A program made the translations under genes and the position numbers. DNA of 64,000 nt from the NCBI GenBank assembly GCA_905234285.1, contig CAJOHK010000006.1:1-64000 (forward strand). Direction: 5' to 3'. The number at the start of each line of letters is the position of its first letter. The stretch's first letter is position 1. The notes beneath the pieces were generated by a model that ran no database searches, had not been told where the DNA came from, and saw only the letters and a program-made list of their open reading frames with translations. The DNA is from an uncultured Bacteroidales bacterium (GTDB lineage: Bacteria > Bacteroidota > Bacteroidia > Bacteroidales > UBA932). This document shows positions 49,743-59,229 of this stretch, piece by piece.

Positions 49743-50420
49743 ATGCTGGTAGTTTTGGAAGGGCTCGATGGCGCCGGAAAGTCCACGCAAGTGAAAATGC
49801 TCAGGGAGTACCTGGCCAGTAAGGGAGAGTTGGAATACATCCATTTCCCCCGCTACGATGCGCCAGTGTACGGAGACCTCATTTCGCGCTTTTTAAGGGG
49901 CGATTTTGGCTCCAATGAGGCGGTTCATCCGCAGTTGGTAGCCCTGCTCTTCGCCGAGGACCGGCATGGGGCAGCCCCTCAGATGAAGGAGGCGCTTACG
50001 GCCGGCAAAACCGTCCTGCTGGACCGCTATGTGTATTCCAATATCGCCTACCAGTGCGCCAAACTTTCCGATCCTGCGCAAAAGCAGGCGCTCCGGGACT
50101 GGATTTTCCATACCGAGTACAGCCAGTTCCAGCTTCCCGTACCGGATCTCAATCTTTTCCTGGACGTGCCCATCGGCTTTGTGGAGCAGAGCCTCAAGAG
50201 CCACCGGGAGGGGAGTGACCGGGGCTACCTGGAAGGTGCGCAGGATATCCACGAGGCTTCCATTGCCTTCCAGCGCGATGTTCGCAGCATGTATGTGGCC
50301 GAAACGCAGCGGGACGCCCGTTTCCAGCGCATCGACTGCTCCGATGAGAAGGGTGCCATGCTGCCTCCAGATGCCATTTTTGACAAGGTCCGTGCGGCCG
50401 TAGATGCTATTCTTTCATGA
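49743..50420 (+). CDS. tmk: Thymidylate kinase
   Basis: 225 aa. P-loop LEGLDGAGKSTQVKML, the DRY-type motif LLDRYVYSNIAYQCAKL and a lid region LKSHREGSDRGYLEGAQDIHE. It phosphorylates dTMP to dTDP. Overlaps the following MauE-like gene by 4 nt (ATGA). Confidence 0.95.
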   Translation: MLVVLEGLDGAGKSTQVKMLREYLASKGELEYIHFPRYDAPVYGDLISRFLRGDFGSNEAVHPQLVALLFAEDRHGAAPQMKEALTAGKTVLLDRYVYSNIAYQCAKLSDPAQKQALRDWIFHTEYSQFQLPVPDLNLFLDVPIGFVEQSLKSHREGSDRGYLEGAQDIHEASIAFQRDVRSMYVAETQRDARFQRIDCSDEKGAMLPPDAIFDKVRAAVDAILS

Positions 50421-51604
50421 AAAACTCCCATCAGCGCCTGCGCCGCGGAGCGGCTGTCCTCCTGGGCATCGTCTTCCTGGTTTCCGGTCTGTTAAAGATA
50501 GCCGATCCAGTGGGAACCATGCTCATTGTCACCGAGTATGCCAAGTTCTTCCACGTATCGTTCATCATCCCGGCCGCAAAGGTACTGGGTATTCTGCTGG
50601 GCCTGCTGGAGAGCGTTCTGGGCGTGATTCTCATTACGGGCGTCCTGCGCAAAGTGGCCGCCATGGGCGCCTGCGTGTTGCTGGGCCTGTTCACGGTGGT
50701 TACCGCTATTCTCTGGATAGCCAATCCCAACATGGATTGCGGCTGTTTTGGCCAGGCCATTCACCTGAGCCATGCGCAGAGCTTCTTCAAGAACCTCTTC
50801 CTGCTGGCATTGGCAGCCTTCGCTTTCCTGCCCTGGAAGGAGTTCGGTGAGCCCAAACGCCGCCGATGGGTGGCATCGGCCCTGGCTGTGCTGGCACTGC
50901 TCTATGCCGTGCTGTACAGTAATACGCACCTGCCCATTGTGGATTATACGGATTTCAACTGGGGCGCCGAGCTCTTTGCTTCCCTTGACGACGACGTAGA
51001 GCTGGACAACCATTATCAAACGGCCTACGTATACCAGAAGAATGGCCGGGAAGGCACATTCTTCCTCCATCAGCTCCCGGATTCCACCTGGACTTTCGTG
51101 CGGGTCGATTCCCTCTTCGTGCTCGGCGCGGCCGACAGAAAAGGGCACCCCATCCTGAGCTTCCGCAATACCGAGGGGAAATACTGCGACAGCCTGGCCG
51201 CCAAAGGAAAGGTGGTGGTGTTCTCGGTCTATGACCCGGCTAAAGCGCCCTGGGAGCGCCTACAAAAGCAGTATCAGGCCGTAGAAGCGGTAGGCGGCCG
51301 GCCGCTTCTGCTGGTGGCTACTTCGCCCGATGCCGTAGATACCTTCGGCATTCCCATCGACCTAACGGTCTATTACGCCGATTATAAGACGCTCATCTCG
51401 CTCAACCGCTCCAACGGCGGCGGTGCGCACTTCGATGACGGCGAGCTGGTGCACAAATGGCCCACCAACGATTTCCCCGAGAATATAGACTACGAGCTCA
51501 ATATCGTAGATCCTGTGGAGCAATCGTCCTACATAATCAGCCGGAGGCACATCAAGGCAGAGGGTTTTGTACTCTACCTTGCTGCGCTGCTCATTCTATT
51601 ATAA
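50417..51604 (+). CDS. DoxX/MauE-like membrane protein with C-terminal soluble domain (BT_3928-like)
   Basis: 395 aa. About five helices form a MauE/DoxX-like module (IVFLVSGLLKIADPVGTML) with a redox-type motif NMDCGCFGQAI near residue 112. A periplasmic or cytosolic segment of thioredoxin-like layout follows (VVVFSVYDPAKAPWERLQKQ, PLLLVATSPDAVDTFGIPID), and a final C-terminal helix. MauE proteins act in disulfide or redox delivery; that is a suggestion only. Cotranscribed with tmk; its stop overlaps the convergent CotH gene by 6 nt. Confidence 0.8.
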   Translation: MKNSHQRLRRGAAVLLGIVFLVSGLLKIADPVGTMLIVTEYAKFFHVSFIIPAAKVLGILLGLLESVLGVILITGVLRKVAAMGACVLLGLFTVVTAILWIANPNMDCGCFGQAIHLSHAQSFFKNLFLLALAAFAFLPWKEFGEPKRRRWVASALAVLALLYAVLYSNTHLPIVDYTDFNWGAELFASLDDDVELDNHYQTAYVYQKNGREGTFFLHQLPDSTWTFVRVDSLFVLGAADRKGHPILSFRNTEGKYCDSLAAKGKVVVFSVYDPAKAPWERLQKQYQAVEAVGGRPLLLVATSPDAVDTFGIPIDLTVYYADYKTLISLNRSNGGGAHFDDGELVHKWPTNDFPENIDYELNIVDPVEQSSYIISRRHIKAEGFVLYLAALLILL

Positions 51605-53530
51605 TGCGTTAATCTCGGTGTCCAGCCATTCGAGGCGGATACTGTACCATTCCTTGAGCCAGTCTACGGCGTCCTGCCAGGACTTGAAGGCGTCCGGTGC
51701 CGACTCGTAGCCCCTGTTGCCGCGCGGGTTCTTTCCGGCGCTGAGGTTGTGGTCGTAGGCGGGCTTGTTGTACTCGGCCATCTTGTCTATGAAGGCGGGA
51801 ATCTTGTCCAGGCGGGGCTTCACGGTGTTCCAGCGGTCTTTCAGGGCCTGTACAAACTGCGGGTCCATGAACAGATATTGGTAATAGGTGTCCTTTTGCC
51901 CGTAGTTCTCGCCCGGATAGCCGCCGCGGATTTTGATGAACCAGCCCTTGGGACCGTCCCGGCTGCCGTCAATGTAGGGGAGATTGAAGTCTTTGCCCAG
52001 GTAGGTGCAGTTGCCCAGGGCCAGGTCAAAGTCCCACACCATGGGCATGAACAGTTTGGTGTCCTTGTCCTTGGCAAAATAGGTAGAAAGGCGCATGTTG
52101 CCGTCTACGTTCATGGTGAGTTCCTGAACGATGTACTGGTCGATGAAGGTGCCTACTTCCATCTTGCTCCAGTAGCCGGTGCTCTTGTCGAACTGCTTGT
52201 TCTTGAGGAGTTTTTCTACGTCGTTGATATAGCCCTCAATGTATTCCTGCTGGGCCTGGGTGGGTGTTTCGGGGTCTTTGTACTTAATCTTTTTGCCGAA
52301 GTGGGAAGTGTAAAAGTACATGTCCTCGTCCCACTTATCGTCAATTTCTACGTAGTACCCGCTGTCTACTTCGCCGGTTTCGCTCACTTCTACCGGTACC
52401 TTGTTCTCGATGTCGGTTTCCTTGGCCTCTACCAGCAGATAGCAGCCGCTGTACTTGTTATTGATGTACAGCTCCACGGCGCGGTATTTGGGCGTCCAGG
52501 GCATGGAGACCATGCGGGAGATGCGAAGGGCCGTGGCGTTCCTGAGCAGGGTAGGATCCTGGACATCGGCCAGCAGAATCCAGTCTTTGTCGCGGTTGAG
52601 GCCGAAGACCTTGTTGGCAGGATGCTCCTCCAGCTTGAAGCGGTAAGGGTTCTTGATGCCGCCCTCGGCGCCCCAGGTGGTGTTGCCGCGCCCCTTGATC
52701 TTCATCTTGAGATTGGTATATTCGGTGATGTCCGAGTACATCTTTCTGGGGTCCTTGAACGACACCGTTCCGTCTTTGTAAACGCCGTGCTGGATGCTGC
52801 CGCTCACGGTAATGTCAATGCGGGGGAAATCGCTCTGGGCCGTTACCTTGTTATAGGTGGGATAATCAGGCAGGTCGGCGCCGGTGTCTTCCCATCGGCT
52901 CCCGGTTGCGGGCGTGGTGGGTTCCTTCACAGTAAGGACGCAGCTGGCGCTGTATTTCCCGCCGATGGTGCTGGCGGTAACGGTGGTCTCACCGGCCGAC
53001 AGGGCCCGCACAAAGCCGTTTTCCACGCTGGCAACGGCCGGGTTGGAGGAGACCCAGTTGACTTCCTTCTCGTCGGTGTTGGAGGGCAGGACGGTTGCGG
53101 TAATCTGGAGGGTTTCGTCCACCTTGAGCGTTACCTTCTGCGCATCGATGAGGATGCCTGTGGCGGGAATCAGATCGGGGACAGGCTCCTTAACGGTCAC
53201 TTTGCAGATGGCGCCCATTTTGGTGGCGGGATTGGTGGCCGTGACGGTGGCGGTACCGGCATGGATGGCGGTAATTATGCCATTCTCGTCCACCGTTGCC
53301 ACCTTGGGATGATCCACTGTCCAGGTGATTTCCTTGTCGGTGGCATCCTCGGGCTCCACGCTCACGGTAAGGGACTGGCTGTCGCCTTCATAGAGCGTAA
53401 TGGCCGTAGGGGACAGGCTCACCTTTGTTACGGGAACCACTTTTGGACCGATGATCTCGTCCCTTCTACAACCGATTAAAACGATTAAGCAGCCTACTGC
53501 AACAAATAAATGCCGGAAAAAACGTTTCAT
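51599..53530 (-). CDS. CotH-family lipoprotein with two Big_2 domains
   Basis: 643 aa. Lipobox Cys at 21, two bacterial Ig-like Big_2 domains (VSLSPTAITLYEGDSQSLTV and ILIDAQKVTLKVDETLQIT, about 35-205), then a CotH kinase-like domain (LKMKIKGRGNTTWGAEGGIK, GLNRDKDWILLADVQDPTLL, ELYINNKYSGCYLLVEAKE, YFAKDKDTKLFMPMVWDFDL). CotH proteins are atypical secreted kinases of spores and cell surfaces; in Bacteroidota they are surface lipoproteins with unknown targets. The gene ends the infB side of the block, 3 nt after infB's stop. Confidence 0.88.
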   Translation of the reverse strand: MKRFFRHLFVAVGCLIVLIGCRRDEIIGPKVVPVTKVSLSPTAITLYEGDSQSLTVSVEPEDATDKEITWTVDHPKVATVDENGIITAIHAGTATVTATNPATKMGAICKVTVKEPVPDLIPATGILIDAQKVTLKVDETLQITATVLPSNTDEKEVNWVSSNPAVASVENGFVRALSAGETTVTASTIGGKYSASCVLTVKEPTTPATGSRWEDTGADLPDYPTYNKVTAQSDFPRIDITVSGSIQHGVYKDGTVSFKDPRKMYSDITEYTNLKMKIKGRGNTTWGAEGGIKNPYRFKLEEHPANKVFGLNRDKDWILLADVQDPTLLRNATALRISRMVSMPWTPKYRAVELYINNKYSGCYLLVEAKETDIENKVPVEVSETGEVDSGYYVEIDDKWDEDMYFYTSHFGKKIKYKDPETPTQAQQEYIEGYINDVEKLLKNKQFDKSTGYWSKMEVGTFIDQYIVQELTMNVDGNMRLSTYFAKDKDTKLFMPMVWDFDLALGNCTYLGKDFNLPYIDGSRDGPKGWFIKIRGGYPGENYGQKDTYYQYLFMDPQFVQALKDRWNTVKPRLDKIPAFIDKMAEYNKPAYDHNLSAGKNPRGNRGYESAPDAFKSWQDAVDWLKEWYSIRLEWLDTEINAL

Positions 53531-53533
53531 GTA

Positions 53534-56179
53534 CTACAGGCTCCGTTTGATTTCTACAATCTGGAAAGCTTCGATGATGTCTCCGGGGTGAATGTCGTTG
53601 TAGCGCTCAAGGCCGCAACCGCACTCCATGCCGGCAGGGACTTCCTTGGCCTGGTCCTTGCCCCTTTGCAGGGAGGACAGCGTACCGGTGTACACCACAA
53701 TGCCGTCACGGATCAGGCGCACGTCGGCCTTGTTGGTAAGCTTTCCTTCCTTGACCTGGCAGCCGGCAATGGTGCCCACCTTGGAAATCTTGAAGGTTTG
53801 CTTGACCTCGGCGGTGGCGGTAACTTCTTCCTTCTTCTCCGGCTCCAGCATACCCTCGATACCTTCCTTGACCTCGTTGATACAGTCGTAGATTACGGAG
53901 TACAGACGGATTTCGATGCCTTCCTTCTCGGCGCTGCGGCGGGCTTCGGCGCTGGGACGCACCTGGAAGCCGATGATCACGGCGTCGGAGGCCTCGGCCA
54001 GCAGGACGTCGCTCTCACTGATGGCACCCACGGCCTTGTGAATCACGTTCACGCGCACTTCCTCGGTGGAAAGCTTGATGAGTGAATCGGACAGGGCCTC
54101 CACGGAGCCGTCCACGTCGCCCTTGACGATGACGTTGAGTTCCTTGAAGTTGCCAATGGCAATGCGGCGGCCGATCTCTTCCAGGGTAAGGTGCTTCTGC
54201 GTCTTGATGCCCTGGATGCGGATGAGCTGCTCGCGCTTCAGGGCAATGCTCTTGGCCTCTTTTTCATCGGCCATTACGTTGAACTTTTCACCGGCGGCGG
54301 GGGCTCCGTTCAGGCCCAGGATGCTCACAGGCGTGGAGGGACCGGCTGCCTCGACCTTTTGGCCACGCTCGTTGAACATGGCCTTTACGCGGCCGTAGTA
54401 GCTGCCGCTGATGATGACGTCGCCCACGCGCATGGTGCCGTCCTGCACCAGCACGGTGGCCAGGTAGCCGCGGCCCTTGTCCAGGGAGCTTTCGATCACG
54501 GCGCCGCTGCCCATCTTGTTGGGGTTGGCCTTCAGTTCCAGGAGGTCGGTCTCAAAGAGCACCTTCTCAAGGAGTTTGTCTACGTTGATGCCCTTCTTGG
54601 CACTGATTTCCTGGCACTGGTACTTGCCGCCCCAGTCCTCCACCAGGATGTTCATCTCGGAGAGCTGGCGGCGGATGGTGTCGGCGTTGGCGCCGGGCTT
54701 ATCAATCTTGTTGATGGCAAAGACCATGGGCACGCCGGCGGCCTGTGCATGGGCGATGGCTTCCTTGGTCTGGGGCATCACAGCATCGTCGGCGGCCACG
54801 ATGATAATGGCCAGGTCGGTCATCTGGGCACCGCGGGCACGCATGGCGGTAAAGGCCTCGTGGCCAGGGGTATCCAGGAAGGTGATGTGACGGCCGCTGT
54901 CCAGCGTGACGCTGTAGGCGCCGATGTGCTGGGTAATGCCGCCGGCCTCACCGGCAATGACGTTGGAGTTGCGGATGTTGTCCAGCAGGGAAGTCTTACC
55001 ATGGTCTACGTGACCCATCACGGTAATTACCGGCGGGCGCTCCACCAGGTCTTCCTCGCGGTCGGGTTCCTGCTGCTGGATTTCCTCGGTGAGCTCGGCG
55101 GTGACAAATTCTACCTTATAGCCGAATTCTTCGGCCACCAGGACCAGGGTTTCGGCGTCCAGACGCTGATTGATAGACACCATCATACCCAGGCTCATGC
55201 AGGCGCCGATGACCTTGACCACGGGGGTGTTGTTCATGAGGGTAGCCAGGTCGTTCACCGTTACGAACTCGGTCACTTTGAGGACCTTGTTCTCGGCGGC
55301 AGCGGCTTCCATCTCTTCCTGCGAACGGATGGCGGCAATCTCGCGCTTCTCCTTGCGGTGCTTGGCGCCGAAGTTGTTGCGCGTGCTCTCGTTCATGCGG
55401 GCGTAGGTCTCTTTTACCTGCTTCTGGATTTCCTTCTGCATCTCTTCCTGCTCGGCCTCGCTCATGGCGGGCTTGAAGCGGTCGCCTTTCTTGCGGTTCT
55501 TGCCGTTGGCAGCAGCGGCGGAGGGCTTGTTCTTGTCGGCCTTCTTGGGGGCTTTCTCGGCCTGGACCTTGGTGACGTCCACCTTCTGGGATCCGGCGGC
55601 CTTGATGCGCTCGCGCTTTTTGCCCTTCTTGGGGTCGAACTGGCTCAGATCAATCTTACCCACCACTTTGAAGGGAGCTTCCGCAGGGGTTTGGGCGGGC
55701 TCTTCCTTCTCGGTCTCGGGTTCTTCTTCCGGTGCAATCTCGGTCTCCGGTTCGGTCTCCGGTTCAGTTTCCGGCTCGGGCTCGGCTTCCGGTTCCGGCT
55801 CGGGTTCCGGTTCGGGTTCTACTACAGGCTCGGGGATGGGTTCGGGTTCCGGTTCCTGGACGGGCTCGGCCTTGCGGGTGAGGTTGTTACTCTTGATAAC
55901 GGTCACGCGCTCGGGTTCAAACTCGTCTTCCTCGGCGTCCTGTTTCTTGGAGGCCTTGTCCAGAATCTCGGTGAGCTTCACATCCACTTTCTCGGCGGCT
56001 TCTTTCAGTTCCAGGTCCTTGCCGAACTTTTTGTGCAGCTCCGGCAGGAACTCGTCCGATACCTTCAGGTTCGGGTTGGCGTCTTCGATGCCGGCGCCTT
56101 TGGAATTGAGGAAATCCACCAGGGTGTCAAGCCCGATGTTGAATTGCTTGATAAGTTTCGATAATCTGATATCTGCCAT
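53534..56179 (-). CDS. infB: Translation initiation factor IF-2
   Basis: 881 aa. N-terminal IF2_N helix region, a low-complexity Pro/Glu stretch (residues about 110-165, [20 protein letters not shown]), a basic segment, and the GTPase core with G1 [21 protein letters not shown]3 DTPGHEAF and G4 NKIDKP, followed by domains II-IV. It positions initiator tRNA on the 30S subunit. It lies 24 nt after nusA in the conserved rimP-nusA-infB order. Confidence 0.97.
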   Translation of the reverse strand: MADIRLSKLIKQFNIGLDTLVDFLNSKGAGIEDANPNLKVSDEFLPELHKKFGKDLELKEAAEKVDVKLTEILDKASKKQDAEEDEFEPERVTVIKSNNLTRKAEPVQEPEPEPIPEPVVEPEPEPEPEPEAEPEPETEPETEPETEIAPEEEPETEKEEPAQTPAEAPFKVVGKIDLSQFDPKKGKKRERIKAAGSQKVDVTKVQAEKAPKKADKNKPSAAAANGKNRKKGDRFKPAMSEAEQEEMQKEIQKQVKETYARMNESTRNNFGAKHRKEKREIAAIRSQEEMEAAAAENKVLKVTEFVTVNDLATLMNNTPVVKVIGACMSLGMMVSINQRLDAETLVLVAEEFGYKVEFVTAELTEEIQQQEPDREEDLVERPPVITVMGHVDHGKTSLLDNIRNSNVIAGEAGGITQHIGAYSVTLDSGRHITFLDTPGHEAFTAMRARGAQMTDLAIIIVAADDAVMPQTKEAIAHAQAAGVPMVFAINKIDKPGANADTIRRQLSEMNILVEDWGGKYQCQEISAKKGINVDKLLEKVLFETDLLELKANPNKMGSGAVIESSLDKGRGYLATVLVQDGTMRVGDVIISGSYYGRVKAMFNERGQKVEAAGPSTPVSILGLNGAPAAGEKFNVMADEKEAKSIALKREQLIRIQGIKTQKHLTLEEIGRRIAIGNFKELNVIVKGDVDGSVEALSDSLIKLSTEEVRVNVIHKAVGAISESDVLLAEASDAVIIGFQVRPSAEARRSAEKEGIEIRLYSVIYDCINEVKEGIEGMLEPEKKEEVTATAEVKQTFKISKVGTIAGCQVKEGKLTNKADVRLIRDGIVVYTGTLSSLQRGKDQAKEVPAGMECGCGLERYNDIHPGDIIEAFQIVEIKRSL

Positions 56180-56203
56180 ATAGTAACCCCTTTTCTTTCT
56201 AAA

Positions 56204-57472
56204 TTAGTCTTCGAATTCTTCGTGCAGGATGCGCAGCACCTCTTCCACGGTCTCGTCTTCCAGGTCGGCCCGGGAGGCGATGTCGGCGGGGGAGAGGGCC
56301 ATGACGCTGCGGGCGGTGTCGCAGCCGATAGCCTGCAGGCGCTCGATCACCCAAGGATCGATTACATCCTCGAACTCGGTGAGCAGAACGTCGTCCTCCT
56401 CTTCCTCGTTCTTGGGAAGCTCGCGCCATACCTCGATCTCGCGGCCCACCAGCATGCCGGCCAGCTTGATGTTCACGCCGCCTTTGCCGATACCCTTCTT
56501 TACCTCGTCGGCCTGCATGTACACCTTGATCTTGTCGTCGGCGCTTTCGCCGAGGTCGATGCGGGAGATGCGGGCGGGATTGAGGGCGCGCTGGATCATG
56601 AGCTGAGGGTTGGTGCTCCACTGGATAACGTCGATGTTCTCGTTGCGCAGTTCACGCACGATACCCATGATGCGGGAACCCTTGACGCCGATGCAGGCGC
56701 CGATGGGGTCGATGCGGTCGTCGTAGGACTCCACGGCCACTTTGGCACGCTCGCCAGGGATGCGCACGACCTTCTTGACGGTGATAAGGCCGTCGTAAAT
56801 CTCGGGAACTTCCATCTCGAAGAGCTTCTCCAGGAAGCTGTCGCTGGTACGGGAAAGCACGATGTAAGGCGTGGTGTTGTTCTTCATTTCCACGCTCTTG
56901 ATGATGGCGCGTACAGAGTCGCTCTTCTTGAAGCGCTCGCCGGGAATTTGCTCGCTCTTGGGCATGCGGAGCTCGTTGCCGTCCTCGTCCAGGATAAGAA
57001 CCTCGTTCTTCCAGGTCTGGTATACCTCGCCGGTGAAGATCTCGCCCACGCGCTCGCTGTACTTCTTGAACACGTTGGCTTTTTCGATGTCCATGATACG
57101 GCCCTGGAGGTTCTGGCGAATGTTCAGGATGCCGCGGCGGCCGAAGGAGGCCAGGGAGAGTTTGCGGGCGAAGGTGTCGCCAATCTCGTAGTCGTCGTCA
57201 CCGGTCTCGGCGGCGATTTCCTCCACGGTAATCTGGGTCACGGGATCTTCCACTTCCTCTACCACCTCGAAGTTCTGGTAAATCTCGCAGTCGCCTTTGT
57301 CTACGTTAATGATCACGTCAAAGTTGTCGGCGCTGCCATAGGTTTTGGCCAGCTGGGTGAGGAATACATCCTTCAGTACACCAAGCATCACCGGGCGGTC
57401 GATGCTCTTCTCTTCCTTGAAATCCTTGAAAGCGTCAATCAAGGTAATTTCTTTCTCTTTTTCTTTTGCCAT
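56204..57472 (-). CDS. nusA: Transcription termination/antitermination protein NusA
   Basis: 422 aa. NusA N-terminal domain, S1 domain (VGEIFTGEVYQTWKNEVLIL), two KH domains (DPIGACIGVKGSRIMGIVRE, IGKGGVNIKLAGMLVGREIE) and one acidic helix-hairpin region at the C-terminus (ERLQAIGCDTARSVMALSPA). It modulates pausing and termination. The upstream gap holds its own promoter and a terminator-like hairpin, a set-up that could allow NusA to limit its own synthesis. Confidence 0.96.
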   Translation of the reverse strand: MAKEKEKEITLIDAFKDFKEEKSIDRPVMLGVLKDVFLTQLAKTYGSADNFDVIINVDKGDCEIYQNFEVVEEVEDPVTQITVEEIAAETGDDDYEIGDTFARKLSLASFGRRGILNIRQNLQGRIMDIEKANVFKKYSERVGEIFTGEVYQTWKNEVLILDEDGNELRMPKSEQIPGERFKKSDSVRAIIKSVEMKNNTTPYIVLSRTSDSFLEKLFEMEVPEIYDGLITVKKVVRIPGERAKVAVESYDDRIDPIGACIGVKGSRIMGIVRELRNENIDVIQWSTNPQLMIQRALNPARISRIDLGESADDKIKVYMQADEVKKGIGKGGVNIKLAGMLVGREIEVWRELPKNEEEEDDVLLTEFEDVIDPWVIERLQAIGCDTARSVMALSPADIASRADLEDETVEEVLRILHEEFED

Positions 57473-57502
57473 TGGTTATGTTGTTTATTCTTGCTTTCCT
57501 AT

Positions 57503-57533
57503 AAAAAAAGATAGGGGACCGTCGTCCTCTATC
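57503..57533 (-). terminator. Terminator-like hairpin in the nusA leader
   Basis: On the minus strand GATAGAGGAC (57533-57524), loop GACG, GTCCCCTATC (57519-57510), then seven T. The arms are perfectly paired except for one A-C mismatch. It is 31 nt before the nusA start, downstream of both rimP and a nusA promoter, so it may be an attenuator rather than only a rimP terminator. Confidence 0.7.
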
Positions 57534-57546
57534 TCGTTCACGGGTG

Positions 57547-57577
57547 CAAATGTACGCATAATTATTGGTTTCTCCAA
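57547..57577 (-). promoter_or_regulatory. nusA-infB promoter
   Basis: On the minus strand TTG (57577-57575), 20 nt, TACATTTG (57554-57547), partly overlapping the end of rimP. Transcription from here would run through the hairpin at 57533-57503. Confidence 0.6.
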
Positions 57578-57580
57578 ATA

Positions 57581-58048
57581 TTACTTGAAATCAATATAGG
57601 GCGTCACGCTGTTGATTTCGGTTAGGGAGAAGCTGTCCTTATGCTCCACTTTCTGCTTTTTCTTCTGGCCTTCTACGGCTTCCAGGGCGGTGTACTGCAG
57701 TTCTATGCTGTCCTCGGTGGCCGCTGTGAGTGTGGCCATGAGCCTTTTGCCGCCCTTGAACTTGACATCCACCTGCGTCCCCAGGGCCTTCTGGTATTGT
57801 TTGAGCACTTTGAAAGGACGGTCCAGGCCGGCGCTGGAAACGGTGAGGGCATAATCCTCCACATCCTGGTCAAAGGCCTCATGCACCACCTTGTCTATGG
57901 CGGCGCAATGGTCCCAGTCCATCTCTCCTTCTTCCTTTTCAATAATAACCTCAATGTCATTGGCGGCACTCACGGTTACATCCACCAGGAAACATCCCAT
58001 CTGGGCCAAAGCCGGTTCAACTGCCTTGGTGATTTGCTCTTTGTTCAT
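57581..58048 (-). CDS. rimP: Ribosome maturation factor RimP
   Basis: 155 aa from ATG 58048 (MNKEQITKAVEPALAQMGCF); the frame stays open upstream to 58126 with no other good start. Two-domain RimP: CFLVDVTVSAANDIEVIIEK and VSSAGLDRPFKVLKQYQKAL, then an SH3-like C-terminal half. It is needed for 30S maturation. A TATATTTG box lies 22 nt upstream. Confidence 0.93.
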   Translation of the reverse strand: MNKEQITKAVEPALAQMGCFLVDVTVSAANDIEVIIEKEEGEMDWDHCAAIDKVVHEAFDQDVEDYALTVSSAGLDRPFKVLKQYQKALGTQVDVKFKGGKRLMATLTAATEDSIELQYTALEAVEGQKKKQKVEHKDSFSLTEINSVTPYIDFK

Positions 58049-58070
58049 AGTATGGTTCTGTTTTGTTGTG

Positions 58071-58078
58071 CAAATATA
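58071..58078 (-). promoter_or_regulatory. Candidate -7 box for rimP
   Basis: TATATTTG on the minus strand, 22 nt before the rimP ATG. No TTG is seen at the expected spacing. Confidence 0.4.
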
Positions 58079-58129
58079 CGCAATTTCTCGGTTCCCGTGA
58101 TCGGCCAGGCCATATGTGTACAGCACGGT

Positions 58130-58228
58130 TCACCTAAAGTTCTGTAAATCAGTTAATTGTGGATATTCAGTCCGGCAAATAGCCGGACTGAATATCCACA
58201 AAACGCTAATACACAGCAACTTAGGTGA
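58130..58228. repeat. Interspersed palindromic repeat, copy 9
   Basis: The clearest two-tier copy. Outer arms TCACCTAA (58130-58137) and TTAGGTGA (58221-58228) are exact complements. The core TGTGGATATTCAGTCCGGC (58158-58176), loop AAATA, has its exact complement at 58182-58200. It lies between divergent rimP and lpxC, upstream of both promoters. Confidence 0.85.
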
Positions 58229-58255
58229 TTGCAAAAAAGCAAAGATGCGGGCACT

Positions 58256-58285
58256 TTGCGTTTCTGCAGATTTTACTTACCTTTG
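58256..58285 (+). promoter_or_regulatory. Promoter of lpxC-lpxA-wbqC
   Basis: TTG at 58256-58258, 19 nt, TACCTTTG at 58278-58285, 23 nt before the lpxC ATG. Confidence 0.6.
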
Positions 58286-58308
58286 TAAACTGAAACGACT
58301 ACACTCAC

Positions 58309-59220
58309 ATGCGCGGGAATCAACAGACGCTCAAAAAGCATTACTATTTCCAGGGAAAGGGCCTGCATACGGGTACGTATGCCCATATGAAACTGCTGCC
58401 CGCCCCGGCCGATTCCGGCATTGTATTCCGCCGCACGGATCTCCGTTCCAAGCCGGTCATCGAGGCCGTGGCCGAGAATGTGACCAACACGGCCCGCAGC
58501 ACCACCATTTCTGTGGGCGATACGGTGGCCGTGACCATCGAACATATCATGAGTGCCCTCACGGGCCTGGGTGTAGACAATGCCGTCATCGAACTGGACA
58601 ACATCGAGGTTCCCATCCTGGACGGCAGCGCCGGTCCCTACGTCAAAGCCATCCTCAAGGACGGCTTGGAGGACCAAGGGGTACCCCGCAAGTACATCGA
58701 CATCCCCCAGTCGCTGGAAATCCGCGACGACCGCAACGGCTCCTGGGTGCGCATCGAGCCTGCTGCTTCTCCTTCGGCCGATATTACCGTAGACTTCAAC
58801 TCCAAGATTCTGGGCATCCAGAGCGCCCACTGGGACGAGCACACGGACTATGCCACAGAGATCGGCCCCTGCCGCACCTTCTGCTTTTTCCATGAGATCG
58901 AGCCCCTGTTCCGCAACAACCTCATCAAAGGAGGAGACGTGGACAATGCCATTGTCATTGTGGAGCATCCCGTGAACGAGGAACAGCTCAGCGCCATCTC
59001 CTACCTGCTCAACATGCCCGATGTGAGAATCACCGAAGAAGGCTATCTGAACAACCTTGAGCTCCATTTCCCGGACGAGTGCGGCCGTCACAAACTGCTG
59101 GACCTGCTGGGAGACCTTCGCCTGGCCGGCGGTTACCTCAACGCCCGCATCACGGCCTACAAACCGGGTCACTCCATCAATACCAAAGCAGCCAAGGCCC
59201 TCCGTGCGCTGCTTAAATAA
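58309..59220 (+). CDS. lpxC: UDP-3-O-acyl-N-acetylglucosamine deacetylase LpxC
   Basis: 303 aa. Zinc ligand region TIEHIMSALTGLGVDNAVIE and HKLLDLLGDLRLAGGYL, the general acid His in KPGHSINTK, and the GLHTG start motif are all present. It performs the committed deacetylation of lipid A synthesis. It ends after the LpxC fold, without the C-terminal FabZ domain often fused to LpxC in Bacteroidota. Followed 9 nt later by lpxA. Confidence 0.96.
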   Translation: MRGNQQTLKKHYYFQGKGLHTGTYAHMKLLPAPADSGIVFRRTDLRSKPVIEAVAENVTNTARSTTISVGDTVAVTIEHIMSALTGLGVDNAVIELDNIEVPILDGSAGPYVKAILKDGLEDQGVPRKYIDIPQSLEIRDDRNGSWVRIEPAASPSADITVDFNSKILGIQSAHWDEHTDYATEIGPCRTFCFFHEIEPLFRNNLIKGGDVDNAIVIVEHPVNEEQLSAISYLLNMPDVRITEEGYLNNLELHFPDECGRHKLLDLLGDLRLAGGYLNARITAYKPGHSINTKAAKALRALLK

Positions 59221-59229
59221 CTGCAAGCT

